The notes: generated by a model from the letters alone, not told the origin. Counted from the first letter of the stretch, positions 1 through 8,991 are shown. The stretch: 20,000 nt of DNA from Mesostigma viride (GCA_009746045.1 RPFO01002078.1:305001-325000); one strand, 5' to 3'. A program made the numbers and translations.

Positions 1-84
1 TATATTTTCTAATGACATTAGCATAGTACTCCGTACGTGGCATGCCCATGCGTTCATGACACGCAACGAGTACTTACTTACTTA
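1..84 (+). mobile_element. LINE 3' terminus fragment with TACT-repeat tail
   Basis: The stretch matches, in the opposite orientation, the end of the LINE copy inserted at 13976-14678. Shared blocks include TTTTCTAATG, ATTAGCATAGTACTCCG, GGCATGCC and CATGACACGCAA, and both end in TACTTACTTACT repeats (here 71-84). A small insertion (ACGT) and other changes separate the copies. The rest of the element, if present, lies left of the window. Inference: 3' end of a plus-oriented LINE of the same family. Confidence 0.6.
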
Positions 85-108
85 GACGATATCAGTTACT
101 TTCGTGTA

Positions 109-157
109 TTTTTTTCTAATGCTAATCTCATGAGATTAGCATAGTAATCTGTGGCGT
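109..157. repeat. diverged second copy of the LINE 3'-end motif with a 20-bp palindrome
   Basis: After a T-run the sequence again gives TTCTAATG...AGATTAGCATAGTA...TGTGGCG, like the LINE terminus at 1-84. Here GCTAATCTCATGAGATTAGC (121-140) is a perfect 20-bp inverted repeat. It looks like the terminus motif joined to its own reverse complement. No coding is seen. Confidence 0.45.
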
Positions 158-170
158 TTTATTATCAACT

Positions 171-205
171 AATTAAACTCGTGCTCCAGTTGGGGAGTCA
201 CGGAG
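171..205. repeat. short dispersed repeat, copy 1
   Basis: AATTAAACTCGTGCTC followed by GTTGGGGAGTCACGGAG recurs at 955-996 with a small insertion between the halves. Both copies adjoin AATT-type microsatellite. Probably a conserved end of a repetitive element that I cannot name. Confidence 0.45.
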
Positions 206-215
206 CATTAACCCC

Positions 216-330
216 GATGGATGGATTGATGGATGCATGGATGGATGGATGGATGGATTAATTAATTAATCAATTAAATTGATTGATTAATTAATTAATT
301 AATTAATTAATCAATTAATTAATTAATTGA
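216..330. repeat. compound microsatellite (GGAT)n then (TTAA)n
   Basis: About ten imperfect GGAT units (216-258) pass directly into TTAA/ATTG units (257-330). Short tandem tails of this type occur at the ends of LINE copies elsewhere in the window, so this may be a retrotransposon tail. No gene lies in it. Confidence 0.8.
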
Positions 331-334
331 TAAG

Positions 335-353
335 CACGTGACTGCGTCACGTG
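335..353. other. CACGTGAC inverted repeat
   Basis: CACGTGAC (335-342), a 3-base spacer, and GTCACGTG (346-353) form an 8-bp perfect inverted repeat carrying two CACGTG palindromes. Function is unknown; it could be a G-box-like site or chance. Confidence 0.35.
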
Positions 354-745
354 GGTGACAATACAGGGTAAAGGAACCTTCAACCCTAAATACACAGCGA
401 GAAGGAGGGAGGGCGCCCTAGCTTCTCTCGATCACTGCCGCAAGTGGGCAGGCCACAGAGCGCTCTCTCCACGGCATGGTGCATCATCAGTGCCGGGGCG
501 CAACACTGTGGGTGCAATACAACCAGTGTTGAATACCATAGGTAGGCTGACGCATAGCTTATGCTACAAATGTGACGTGGGCTCAAGACGTCGGCTTATT
601 AAGGCGCAAGCTGATGACCCGGGCACAAGGTGCCAGAGCTAATTGAAGGTACTATAAAGCTGTGCGCTAATATCGTTTCAAGTGCTGTAATGCCTAAGCT
701 ATCCCATAATTGATTGCCCCCAGCTAGACAACTAGCTTGAGTGCT
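354..745. other. stretch with no recognised gene
   Basis: An open frame of 95 codons (355-642, +) shows no recognisable domain and no convincing gene context. The phrase TGTGGGTGCAATA near 515-530 recurs near 1138-1152, hinting that 354-745 and 998-1165 are diverged copies of one non-coding repeat. I see nothing else. Confidence 0.4.
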
Positions 746-934
746 CTATCCCGGGGAAGCCCGGGGGGGCTTCCACAGTTTCTTGTTGACATAAAGGTCC
801 CCGCCACGCCAGTACACTTGGGGCTTCTCGGGGCCTTGGTCTTGTGGCGGATGTAGTCGAGCCACTGATCGCGGCGTTGCTGCTGCTGGGCTGGCGTCAT
901 GCAGGTCGTCGTCAAGCGACCAGGAGGTGTCCAC
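746..934 (-). pseudogene. LINE ORF1 C-terminal fragment, frameshifted
   Basis: On the minus strand the DNA encodes pieces that align with the ORF1 end at 15011-15160: LDDDL, PAQQQQRRD, YIRHK, VYWRGGDLYVNKKLWKPP. The family role is an RNA-binding chaperone-like protein encoded ahead of the LINE EN-RT protein. The matching pieces lie in two frames, so at least two frameshifts are present (one beside an inserted CATG near 899), and only the last 60 or so residues remain. The element's other parts are not seen next to it; an AATT microsatellite (936-960) adjoins on its 5' side. The paralogy with 15011-15160 is clear; the family name is not known. Confidence 0.65.
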
Positions 935-954
935 CAGCTAATTAATTAATTAAT

Positions 955-996
955 TAATTAAACACGTGCTCGGGACCGCGTTGGGGAGTCACGGAG
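955..996. repeat. short dispersed repeat, copy 2
   Basis: ACACGTGCTC...GTTGGGGAGTCACGGAG repeats the motif at 171-205 with about 7 extra bases in the middle. It follows directly after an AATT microsatellite, as does copy 1. Confidence 0.45.
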
Positions 997-1398
997 GACC
1001 GAAGTGCTTTTAATCCCTGTGTGTGCACAACAGGAGAAGGGCAGAGACCCCCAGTCTCCTTCATGCCTAAGCCGCATGCCACAGCTGCAGTCGGGCCGGC
1101 GCGCTAGCTAAACGGACACGCTAACGATCCGGCAATCTGTGGGTGCAATAAGACCCATGTGAGCATGGCATAACAAGGAGCGTGGGCAAGTAATCTGATC
1201 ATAGCCAGGACGTAGCATGGCTGTACTCTAGGACTAGGCTAAGGCTAGGGCTGGTTGTGTACCGTGCGTTAGCGGCACGGCGTGACTACGTAAGTTGGCA
1301 CAGCTGCATGGGCAATCATTCTAAGCATGGCTGCCTTAGCGGCAGTGACTACCAGTGGTTACAAGCTAGGGCTATTGCTATTCTATAGCCCGCTGGGG
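997..1398. other. non-coding left flank of the LTR element
   Basis: No open frame of interest and no RNA gene is recognised. Two loosely similar stretches (AGCATGGCTG...TTAGCGGCA...GTGACTAC, near 1215-1290 and 1326-1360) suggest an old duplication. In the pre-insertion state the right edge of this stretch continued into the LINE ORF1 now at 15006 onward, so part of it is LINE sequence downstream of ORF1. Confidence 0.45.
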
Positions 1399-1403
1399 GC
1401 GTC
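1399..1403. other. target site duplication GCGTC (left)
   Basis: GCGTC occurs immediately outside both LTR ends (1399-1403 and 15006-15010). Five bases is the usual duplication length for LTR retrotransposon integrases. This fixes the element boundaries. Confidence 0.8.
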
Positions 1404-1496
1404 AGTTAGTCTCCATGCTTTGCTGTAGACTAAGTCTCAAAGGCATTGTGAATACAACGTATGAATAAGCCTTGTAAACCTACGTTGGTATGTGAA

Positions 1497-1504
1497 TATA
1501 AATA
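1497..1504 (+). promoter_or_regulatory. TATA box of the LTR promoter
   Basis: TATAAATA is preserved in both LTRs (1497-1504 and 13908-13915). Its position about 90 bases into the LTR suits a U3/R promoter. The start site was not determined. Confidence 0.5.
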
Positions 1505-1568
1505 CCACGTGGGCTATGCAGATAGGAATGCTAGTCGAGTCGCATACGTTTCCCTAGATAGGTACTTT

Positions 1569-1601
1569 GGGTACTGAGGTACGTGACAGATGTCAGTACC
1601 C
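1569..1601 (+). other. LTR hairpin
   Basis: GGGTACTGA (1569-1577) and TCAGTACCC (1593-1601) form a perfect 9-bp stem around a 15-base loop. It is also present in the 3' LTR. It may fold in the transcript, possibly in R, as part of 3'-end formation or packaging (inference). Confidence 0.5.
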
Positions 1602-1657
1602 AGTATACGTAGTGTCCTGTCATTGGACGGTACTAGAGTATCCTAGATAGGGACCGT

Positions 1658-1695
1658 ACTGCAGCGTGCATTGATCTGTGATCGCACGATGCAGT
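1658..1695 (+). other. LTR long imperfect hairpin
   Basis: ACTGCAGCGTGCATTGATC pairs with GATCGCACGATGCAGT around a TGT loop, with one mismatch and a 3-base bulge. It is conserved in the other LTR. Role unknown. Confidence 0.45.
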
Positions 1696-1752
1696 GACTA
1701 GACTGCTACCTGTCATCGTGTGGCCTCGGGCCAACGGTCTGCACCCAACGGT

Positions 1753-1772
1753 CACTGGCGGCGCAGCCAGTG
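1753..1772 (+). other. LTR short hairpin
   Basis: CACTGGC (1753-1759) and GCCAGTG (1766-1772) form a perfect 7-bp stem around a 6-base loop. The single T/G difference between the LTRs lies just before the stem. Confidence 0.4.
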
Positions 1773-1896
1773 AGAGGAACGTTGATAAAGGCCGTAAACC
1801 TATTTTCTAATGAACTCAAGCATTCACTGCTCATTGCTCACTGTGTTCTCAAGCAATATATCCCGTCGCAATCTAACTTGAATTTTATTTGCTACC

Positions 1897-2752
1897 ATGG
1901 CTATCACGAACAAGAATGTCGCTAAGAAGCTTACCTACAACGAGGATGATGATGGGCAGGATCGGCGGATGCCCAAAGACAACAATCAGAAGCCGGCTGG
2001 CGATGCGGCCATTTCCAAGAAAAAGAAGAAAAACAAAAAGAACCACAATGTCTGCCAGGACGAGGGGACGGCGGCTGCAAAGCCGACCGACCTACCCCCC
2101 TCCCCTGAGAAGCCGGAGGACGAGACGGCTCCCCCCCGGGGGACCGGCTTACCCTCGACTCCGGCAGCTGCCCCAGCCGCAACCACGGCTGGCGCAGCCA
2201 TGGCTGCGGAGCCCTCGATGGTAAACCCCACCGAGGCTCCCCAGTTCGCCCCCCCGTTGCCGACTATTCGGGAGCTCATGCCCCGTCAGACAGCTTCGGT
2301 GGCGCCGGACGGGGCGATCACGTTTCGCCCCGCCACATCTGATCTTCGTGTTCCCTTCGCTCAGGGACACAATCATTTCGAGCTAACGGTTGGGCGACCT
2401 TCTGCTTCCCTTCTTCGCAAGAAGAAGGACATGGAAAGCATTAAGCTCGCGCGGGTGGTGCGTAGACCCGTGGAGCCCATCGGAGGACAACAAATGTCCG
2501 ATGATGAGGTCTCCGACACTGCCAGTCTTCCCGATGGGGAGACTGAGATAACTCTTACCCCAGCGCTCCTGGCGGTCGAGCAGGCCGCGCTGGTGGCTAA
2601 TGAAGAACGCCGAGCGAGGCAGCGAGACCGGGAGGTCCGTCGAGAGGCGGCTTTTCGGCTCGCCGCTAAGCGGCAGGAATATGAGGAGGAGGCCGCCCGT
2701 CGCCTGGCCACCCACCAGGCGATGGCGGCGGCGTACCGCGAGGCCACTCAGC
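1897..2752 (+). pseudogene. Gag, N-terminal part (interrupted)
   Basis: This is the start of the structural protein of the LTR element. ATG at 1897 lies 18 bases after the 5' LTR, and the frame runs uninterrupted for 285 codons until a DNA transposon breaks it at 2753. The N-terminus is charged; a lysine run (SKKKKKNKKN, residues about 41-50) resembles a nuclear localisation or RNA-binding patch. A Pro/Ala-rich middle follows, then a long Glu/Arg/Ala helix (about residues 227-285) that is probably coiled coil. The reading continues after the insertion at 6279. I find no named domain in this part; assignment to Gag rests on position and on the CCHC knuckle far downstream in the same gene. An overlapping frame at 1889-2224 is a shadow. 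Confidence 0.7.
2743..2752. other. target duplication GCCACTCAGC (left copy)
   Basis: GCCACTCAGC stands at 2743-2752 and again at 6269-6278, directly outside matching inverted ends. Ten bases fits Mutator-like elements (8-11 bp) better than hAT (8 bp). Confidence 0.7.
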
Positions 2753-2905
2753 ACAGTTCCATTATACGGCGTATTATACGGTATTATACGGTATAATACG
2801 CGTTATACAAGGTCGAGCGGATAATTTTTATCCGTGTTATACGATTTGCGTATTTTTACGTATAATACGGCGAATAATTCGTATAAGCGCGCGTATAATG
2901 GGGTT
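2753..2905. repeat. left terminal region with palindromic TATAATAC repeats
   Basis: At least eight occurrences of ATTATACG, GTATAATAC or close variants in both orientations fill the first 150 bases. Similar units fill the last 90 bases of the element. Subterminal repeats of this kind commonly bind transposase; that role is inferred here. Confidence 0.55.
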
Positions 2906-3782
2906 TTCGCGCTCATCCGAGGTCCGGCCAAGGTCCGGCAGCCAAATTTTTCGGGGGGAACTAAGGCGGGAATGCAAGGGAACTTAGAAACACTACGGAA
3001 ACCATCCACTGGTTGACATTTGGCGACCGTGAGACACAAGGATCTTACAAGCAAGCTACACTGTAGCATGGCAAGTGGGCAACCCAAGTTGGCAACCCTC
3101 CATGCTGTTTAGGTCTCTGCCCTTGCCTCTCGGGCAGCCATGCACCGAATATTAATGTAAGTCATACAGAAAACTGACTGGTACGAGAGCATGGCCGCTT
3201 TACATTTTCAATCTGTAGGCATGATCCTTAGGTCTTGAAAAGCTTATATCCTTGGCCAGGCAACGTTTGGATGTGCGCAGATATGTCTCGACCTTCTGCT
3301 CGATGCGGCAACCTCGTTTCAGCAACCAGGTGGCGACCGTGCATGTGCTAACTGTTGATAGGCGGGAAATGCTCCTACATTTGAACGCGGATAGATGTTT
3401 CACGTTATTCCTTACATGATTTATAAGCGACGACGGCCAGGAAAGGCTCGCAGCTACGTCCATCAGGTGGGCATGCTGGCTCCGTCAAGAAACTGGTAAT
3501 ATGCGGCTTTGATCTGGTACGTGCTATCCTGTTCACGTGTTCATTGTACTGTATCAAGTTGTTGGGTGGATTGTAAAATAATCGTAGACCTGTAATGGAG
3601 GTTTTCTGCTTGTCTTTTGGTTGCTTTACTGCCTCTACGCATTATTGGCTCGTGATGGTTGGGGAATACCACTACGACATGCAGATTTTGGACCAGATTT
3701 GTCTGCTATTAGCTTATGCTTCATCGAAAGCAGTGACGTAGTGCTTGGCATTGTTTATAAATATGATAAGCTTGATAACGCG
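2906..3782. other. transposon interior, nothing recognised
   Basis: No frame over 100 codons, no domain and no RNA gene is recognised. Composition is mixed and similar to the rest of the element interior. Confidence 0.5.
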
Positions 3783-4195
3783 ATCGGATTTCTTTGAAAA
3801 GAGTTTCTCGAAGTGAGGCGGGGAATAAGGCCGCTCACGGGAGCCGCCTGGATGGTCGGCTGAACCGGGCGGGTTTGGCAGATGTAACCGGATTTGGCTA
3901 ATGGCTGGCGACCTGGAATTGTTAGTAGGGGCAGTGGCCCTATTGTGCTACAATCTCGAAACAATCTTATGCTTAAAGTTTGACAGGGCCGGGTTTGTTG
4001 AACCGGTTTGTTGAATGATAATTAGAACCTTTCGGAAAGGGTATTTGATTGGTTGTTGTTTTTGTGGTACGGTAGGTGTCGCTACATTCTCAGGTTGGCG
4101 TGTTAAGTTAAGCTCGGTTGCTGATGTCAGCCCCGTGCTAGGGCAGTTTGACTACTTTGGCGGCGTAGTGACATTGTTGTGGTCTTTTTTCTTGT
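3783..4195. repeat. 413-bp direct repeat, copy A1
   Basis: The copy is identical by eye to 5203-5615, at an offset of 1420 bases. The open frames on either strand repeat accordingly and are not taken as genes. Confidence 0.9.
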
Positions 4196-5077
4196 AAACG
4201 TTGGCTGAGCGCCGACGGCTGAGGCTATGGCGGTACAAGAAGTGCCTCACCAGCCTTGCGCTCAGCATGGGTGCGGGGCTAAAATTTGTTAACCAAATTT
4301 CCGGCATCCATGATCCCTGGCTGCTTAAGGCGGTTGGGATTCATGGCTGCCACTGGCCCGGAATTAATGTCCGGGTGATCGGGGTTTAAATGCGAAGCGG
4401 GGGCTGATGCATTATTTAATGGCTGGTTTGTTTGAAAGAAACGGCCAGCTGGCCGGGTTGGGCAAGGGCTAGCTTGCTTGATGGTTCCGTACCTGGGGAT
4501 GCTTGCGCCTCGGGTTGGGCTGTCGGCAGGCTGGCCTGCCTTTGAGTTGTCTCGTACCTGGAAATGCTTGCATTCCGGGTTGGGCTTGGCTTGAGGGCCG
4601 CCGCGGCTCGGGGGGGTAAAAAATTTAAGTCACCGTTGTGGGACACGGAGCCTCGGCGCAGGAGGCAAGGGCTGAAAGCCAACTTGATTTCGTAATCAGT
4701 GGTATTTCCACTTTTTTGTACGGAAGGAGTGTTTATGTGCTCGGCACTAGGTTGGTTGCTCTTCAAAAAAGTTGTAAACTGGGCGTCGGCTGGAATCAGC
4801 GGCGCCAGTCAGCAGCTTTTGCTTTGACTTTGTGTTCCGCGACAGCACCCCTTAGCGGACCAGAGAAGAGGTCGGCAACGAGGTCAGCGGGGGCCCCCGA
4901 GTGGGGTCAAAATGCGAGCTGTGTCGATTGACAGTGCATGAATTTTTGTGCATTCACAGTCGCTGGGAATTAAATCTGTTTTCTGGCAACGGAGAGCGCC
5001 CATCGCGACAGGACAGCTTTTGACGGGAAAGGAAATGGTGCTTCTTTAGCGGACCGGAGGGCCAGGAAGGGGAGGTT
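4196..5077. other. segment C between duplicated blocks
   Basis: This 0.9-kb part is present once only; in the second duplicate it is replaced by 37 bases (5616-5652). It holds a smaller imperfect direct repeat of about 34 bases (4488-4521 and 4553-4586, with CGTACCTGG, ATGCTTGC and CGGGTTGGGCT). No gene is recognised; frames of 116 codons (-) and 97 codons (+) carry no known motif. Confidence 0.6.
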
Positions 5078-5204
5078 GGGTAATCGCGAGCCATGCCTAA
5101 GGAGTTCTTAATAGCGGTTCTGTAACCGCTACCTGTCTGTATGCAACTACTTATTGTTTTAACAAAGATGCTGGTGACTATGGTGAGCAAACGGGTGTAT
5201 GAAT
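5078..5204. repeat. 127-bp direct repeat, copy B1
   Basis: Identical by eye to 5653-5779. It directly precedes copy A2, which marks the joint of a tandem duplication whose unit is 3783-5202. Confidence 0.9.
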
Positions 5205-5615
5205 CGGATTTCTTTGAAAAGAGTTTCTCGAAGTGAGGCGGGGAATAAGGCCGCTCACGGGAGCCGCCTGGATGGTCGGCTGAACCGGGCGGGTTTGGCA
5301 GATGTAACCGGATTTGGCTAATGGCTGGCGACCTGGAATTGTTAGTAGGGGCAGTGGCCCTATTGTGCTACAATCTCGAAACAATCTTATGCTTAAAGTT
5401 TGACAGGGCCGGGTTTGTTGAACCGGTTTGTTGAATGATAATTAGAACCTTTCGGAAAGGGTATTTGATTGGTTGTTGTTTTTGTGGTACGGTAGGTGTC
5501 GCTACATTCTCAGGTTGGCGTGTTAAGTTAAGCTCGGTTGCTGATGTCAGCCCCGTGCTAGGGCAGTTTGACTACTTTGGCGGCGTAGTGACATTGTTGT
5601 GGTCTTTTTTCTTGT
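5203..5615. repeat. 413-bp direct repeat, copy A2
   Basis: Second identical copy of 3783-4195. After it the sequence departs (CCCACCCACCCACC) from segment C, then rejoins at copy B2. Confidence 0.9.
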
Positions 5616-5652
5616 CCCACCCACCCACCCTCTTTGGTGGCCTGGTCTGCGC

Positions 5653-5779
5653 GGGTAATCGCGAGCCATGCCTAAGGAGTTCTTAATAGCGGTTCTGTAA
5701 CCGCTACCTGTCTGTATGCAACTACTTATTGTTTTAACAAAGATGCTGGTGACTATGGTGAGCAAACGGGTGTATGAAT
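5653..5779. repeat. 127-bp direct repeat, copy B2
   Basis: Second identical copy of 5078-5204. It ends at GAAT, where single-copy sequence resumes. Confidence 0.9.
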
Positions 5780-6179
5780 GTTTTTTCTTGCTAAAAACAT
5801 CTCGAAACAAGTGGTTTTCTGGCCAGATCTAGCCACTATTTCTTGTTTTGCTCGCCAAAGTCAGCCTTCTTCTTGTGTGCTCCTCATGCATACAAGAAAC
5901 ATGGAGATGCCCAGGACCTGCTTGCATGGAAGCATAGCCATCTTACTTCTTTTGCTTTTTTCATCTTTCCATTTCATTTGGCGTTGTTTTTTAGGCTATA
6001 ATGCATAGGTAATCTAGCTCCTCGTGAACCCCGGTTTACACGTCCAGTGTTCCCAAGCACTGCTGAGCAGTGGCAACCCATGTATCATGTGTAATTTAGT
6101 GTCAGAAACATGTGGACTGCTTGAAATGATATCAAAATGCATGAAACAACCCCAAAAACGATTAAATCCAGTATTTGCG
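5780..6179. other. transposon interior, nothing recognised
   Basis: AT-richer DNA with short open frames (76 and 72 codons) and no domain. It leads into the AT-rich right end of the transposon. Confidence 0.5.
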
Positions 6180-6268
6180 TATAATTTCCGGATAATACCG
6201 TATTATACCGTATTATCCATTATACGGACCCCGCGCGTATAACCGCGTATTGCGTATAATGGAACTCT
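6180..6268. repeat. right terminal region with palindromic TATAATAC repeats
   Basis: Contains GTATAATTTCC, ATACCGTATTATACC, CCATTATACGG and the terminal GCGTATAATGGAAC. It mirrors the unit type of 2753-2905 but not base for base beyond the 16-bp terminal inverted repeat. Confidence 0.55.
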
Positions 6269-7282
6269 GCCACTCAGCGGCTACGCGACCTCCTCAAAAA
6301 TGCTGACTATCCGATGGAATACTAGCTCGGATGGTCAAGACCTGGCCGAGCTCGCTCGGTCAGCACATTTTAAAGCCATGTCCTCCCTAACCCAAGCCAG
6401 GGTCACGGAGGCCATCTTGGCCAAGCATGGGGTGGTAGCTGAAGATGCCCCCCCGCTGGAAACCACCAGCAAGAAACCCTCTCCTCCTCAACCCTTGCAG
6501 TACAAGGAGGGATTGTTGGTCTTGGCCCAGGGGAAGGGCAAGGCCCAAGAGTTAAATGTCAAGGAGGCCATGATCATGGGCAACCCCCTCCCTGACATCC
6601 CTACGGATGACTCAGGCTGCCTTTCAGGCGGCCCTCCGTGAACATGAGGTCCGCAAGGAGATGAAACGGCTCATGCAGGAGGAGGCAGCGAGGAGAGCGG
6701 CGGCAGACACCCCTGCCCGCCCCTCCACCGCTGGGGCTGGACCCAGTGGGGTTCCCCGGACCCCCCCGGACTCCCCCCGGGCCACCACGGCCCCCCCTCC
6801 CCCTCCCCCACCACCCCAGGTTCGCCCTGTGGGTTGGGGCCCCCTCCCCAACCAGGGGGGGTGGCCAGGACCCCAGGAGGCCCTGGGGGGAGGTCAAGAG
6901 GTGCCCAGGGCACCCACCCAACCTGCTGAGGCCGCCCCAAGGACAGGGGATATCCAGGAACAGCTCGCCATTCTCCAGGCTCAGCTGGCCTCATTGCAAG
7001 ACCAGCAGTTAACAGCTAACCAGCTGCAAACTGTCGAGGGCCTGCGCGCCCTGATGTCGCGGTATGAGCGGGGGACCATCAACCTGGACCCCACCCGCCT
7101 TCAACAGGCAACCGACGTCTTCTTGAGGGCCAACCCCCCTCTCACAGGTGTGTTTAACCCTCATAAAAAGGAATCCAAAATCAATATTGCTGGTTTGCCT
7201 GAGGGTCACACTGTTGAACAAGCTAAACAATTTGTCTTTGCTCTCGAGTATGGGATGGAAGGTCTAAACCTTAGACACCAGT
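6269..7282 (+). pseudogene. Gag, middle part (two frameshifts, then interrupted)
   Basis: This continues gag after the DNA transposon. From 6279 the frame of the N-terminal part reads on (RLRDLLKNADYP) until TAG near 6319. It resumes one frame away (SDGQDLAELARSAH...) to about 6600 and changes frame again into 6607-7282, where MTQAAFQAAL follows. The last part holds a basic and Ala-rich helix, a proline run (about residues 60-70 of that frame), a Gln/Leu-rich probable coiled coil (IQEQLAILQAQLASLQDQQL) and a compact region (INIAGLPEGHTVEQAKQF) that may be the start of the capsid core. The second insertion begins at 7287. The two frame changes could be mutations or assembly indels. Confidence 0.7.
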
Positions 7283-7286
7283 TTAA
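7283..7286. other. TTAA target site (left copy)
   Basis: TTAA at 7283-7286 and at 9009-9012 flanks the inverted ends of the inserted element. TTAA duplication is the hallmark of piggyBac-superfamily elements. Confidence 0.7.
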
Positions 7287-7301
7287 CTCGTCGTCTGTCC
7301 C

Positions 7302-7329
7302 AACTCAGTCCTCACAGGAGGACTGAGTT
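7302..7329. other. left subterminal perfect hairpin
   Basis: AACTCAGTCCTC (7302-7313), loop ACAG, and GAGGACTGAGTT (7318-7329) form a perfect 12-bp stem directly inside the left TIR. Confidence 0.75.
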
Positions 7330-8940
7330 GACAACTTTCAACCGCGTGTAGCGACTAGGTGGGGGGTCCATCCCAAATGTTTTGATGTGGATCGGGGGTG
7401 TACTAGATGTCATTTTGTTGGCAAAAATACTGCATATGTGAAAACTTGACCCGAACACCTGAAAATTACACGGACGTTGCGCACCGCTCGCGAATTTGCA
7501 TTTTTCGGGATAAGAACGAGTGGGAAAAATTCAATCAAATCCTGGTGCATGAAGAAAAAATATAGGCATGTAAACAATATAGTTCTTGAAACGTGGCAAA
7601 AAACTGGGCTCACTTTGGCCACTGCAACTGCCTGAAACAATTAAAAAACTCTCAGTCCTCAGGAGAGGAATGGGGCTTTTGCTAACTTTGCTAGCATGTA
7701 AGTGCGGTCATACTACACAATACCGTGGCCACCAACCATCCCAATCAACTCATTTCCCTTCAAGCATTACAGGACAACACACTTGCATCATCATACTTCA
7801 GGTATATCATACCTTATCATGTAGTGAGAGCCTATGCATGCATGTAGGGAATGGGCTTGGATACCTACCAACAAAGGGTTATGTTATAAGTGTCAACCAC
7901 CAATATAATGGGTAGGTTAAGCATATTTCCATTGTTTCTAACAACAATAGATATGGCTATAACTGTTTTGCCTTGCCATGATGTGGCCAACATAGTTGCT
8001 GGCACATGAGGGCAGTGGTTTGTCACCAAGACTTTTCACTCACCCGTAAAAGCTTGAATGCACCCTTGACGCAGCCCGTGGCCACACAATCATGCAGTAT
8101 GAACGTAGCAAGAGAATAACTAACATCTACGAAGGTGTTTAAACCTAATCACAGCTCCTAAAACCCTGCACAACTACACTGGGTTAAGGCAAATGCCTGC
8201 TAACATCATCTGAAAAGGGGGTTTTAGAGAGGGGCAGGCAACGGTCAAGAAACAGCATCAAGACCTGAACCTGACAACGCCTCGCAAGCTTAAACTCATG
8301 TACGAACATCAAGGAACGAAGAGGCAACGATTATCCGGCTTTACCTGGCACGGCTGGCGTTACCTTGGCCCAGGCGGTGCCCGCAAAAGTGGCACTCTTC
8401 GGCACATAGACCATGACGTGACAGAATGGTCGAAATCATCAAATCTATACTGTCACTCAATTTATTCTAATACAATGCATGTTAAAATGTAGAAAGAAAC
8501 CTATCAGCCATTGAAATTGCGCCGGAAAGCAAGCGCCGTCATCAATTCCGTCGACCTGCCTTATCGCAGATTTTTCCAGCAAGAACAGTGCCGACACCGG
8601 GTAAATCGCATCCCCGCGAGCTAAAAATTGATTTTTATCATCTTTAGGGCATGTTAAATCTATTTCCTGACTTTGGACAGCTAACTCGTCCGCAAACGTA
8701 AACTGCATGCATGGGCGCGAGCCGCCATGGCTAGGTCGTGCATTTCCGGAACTCGCGTTTCACGTGGAAAAGTACCCTTACCACCTGTACTTTGACCGTA
8801 CATTTAGCCGCTCATACCAAATCCAAAAAAATCCCAAAAATATGTCCAAGAAAGATCTTTTCACGTAGTATTTGAATAAATTTTGAGAGAATTTTTTTGA
8901 CAAACATTCTGACCGTGGCGAATTTTCTACGAAACCCAAA

Positions 8941-8991
8941 AACTCGGTCCTCTAGAGAGGACTGAGTTCAACTCAGTCCTCCGTAGAGGAC
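8941..8991. other. right subterminal hairpin pair
   Basis: AACTCGGTCCTC (8941-8952), loop TAGA, GAGGACTGAGTT (8957-8968), then C and a second unit AACTCAGTCCTC (8970-8981), loop CGTA, GAGGAC (8986-8991). These copy the hairpin of the left end, with the second right unit having a shortened 3' arm. Confidence 0.7.

Larger units (their letters stand above)
1404..1878 (+). repeat. 5' LTR
   Basis: The sequence is nearly identical to the 3' LTR halves at 13815-13975 and 14679-15005. I count one T/G difference, a 4-base CTTA absent here near 1640, and a 2-base difference near 1793. The ends are AGTTAG and CTAACT, a perfect 6-bp terminal inverted repeat but not the common TG...CA. A TATAAATA box lies at 1497-1504 and a TGTAAA at about 1474, and the second half holds several strong hairpins. 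The Gag start codon lies only 18 bases beyond the LTR. Confidence 0.88.
2753..6268. mobile_element. non-autonomous DNA transposon, Mutator-like by target duplication
   Basis: A 3516-bp insertion in gag. The ends are inverted: ACAGTTCCATTATACG at the left and the reverse complement of AGAGTTCCATTATACG at the right, 16 bp with one mismatch. A 10-bp direct duplication flanks it. Both ends hold many copies of CGTATTATAC/GTATAATACG. Inside, the open frames are short (all below 120 codons) and none resembles a transposase, so the element would need an enzyme supplied elsewhere. About 40% of the interior is explained by an internal duplication (3783-5779). Superfamily placement is inference from target length only; hAT-like or Zisupton-like elements are alternatives. 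Confidence 0.72.

Noticed and set aside
216-330. CRISPR-like or satellite array
   Set aside because: The units are four bases long with no spacers; it is a plain microsatellite.
1879-1920. tRNA primer binding site after the 5' LTR
   Set aside because: No stretch starting TGG and matching a familiar tRNA 3' end lies next to 1878; the only TGG is inside the Gag start region.
3783-5615. The 413-bp direct repeats as LTRs of another retroelement
   Set aside because: They lie inside a larger duplication, have no terminal inverted dinucleotides or flanking duplication, and nothing coding lies between them. A tandem duplication explains them together with the 127-bp repeats.
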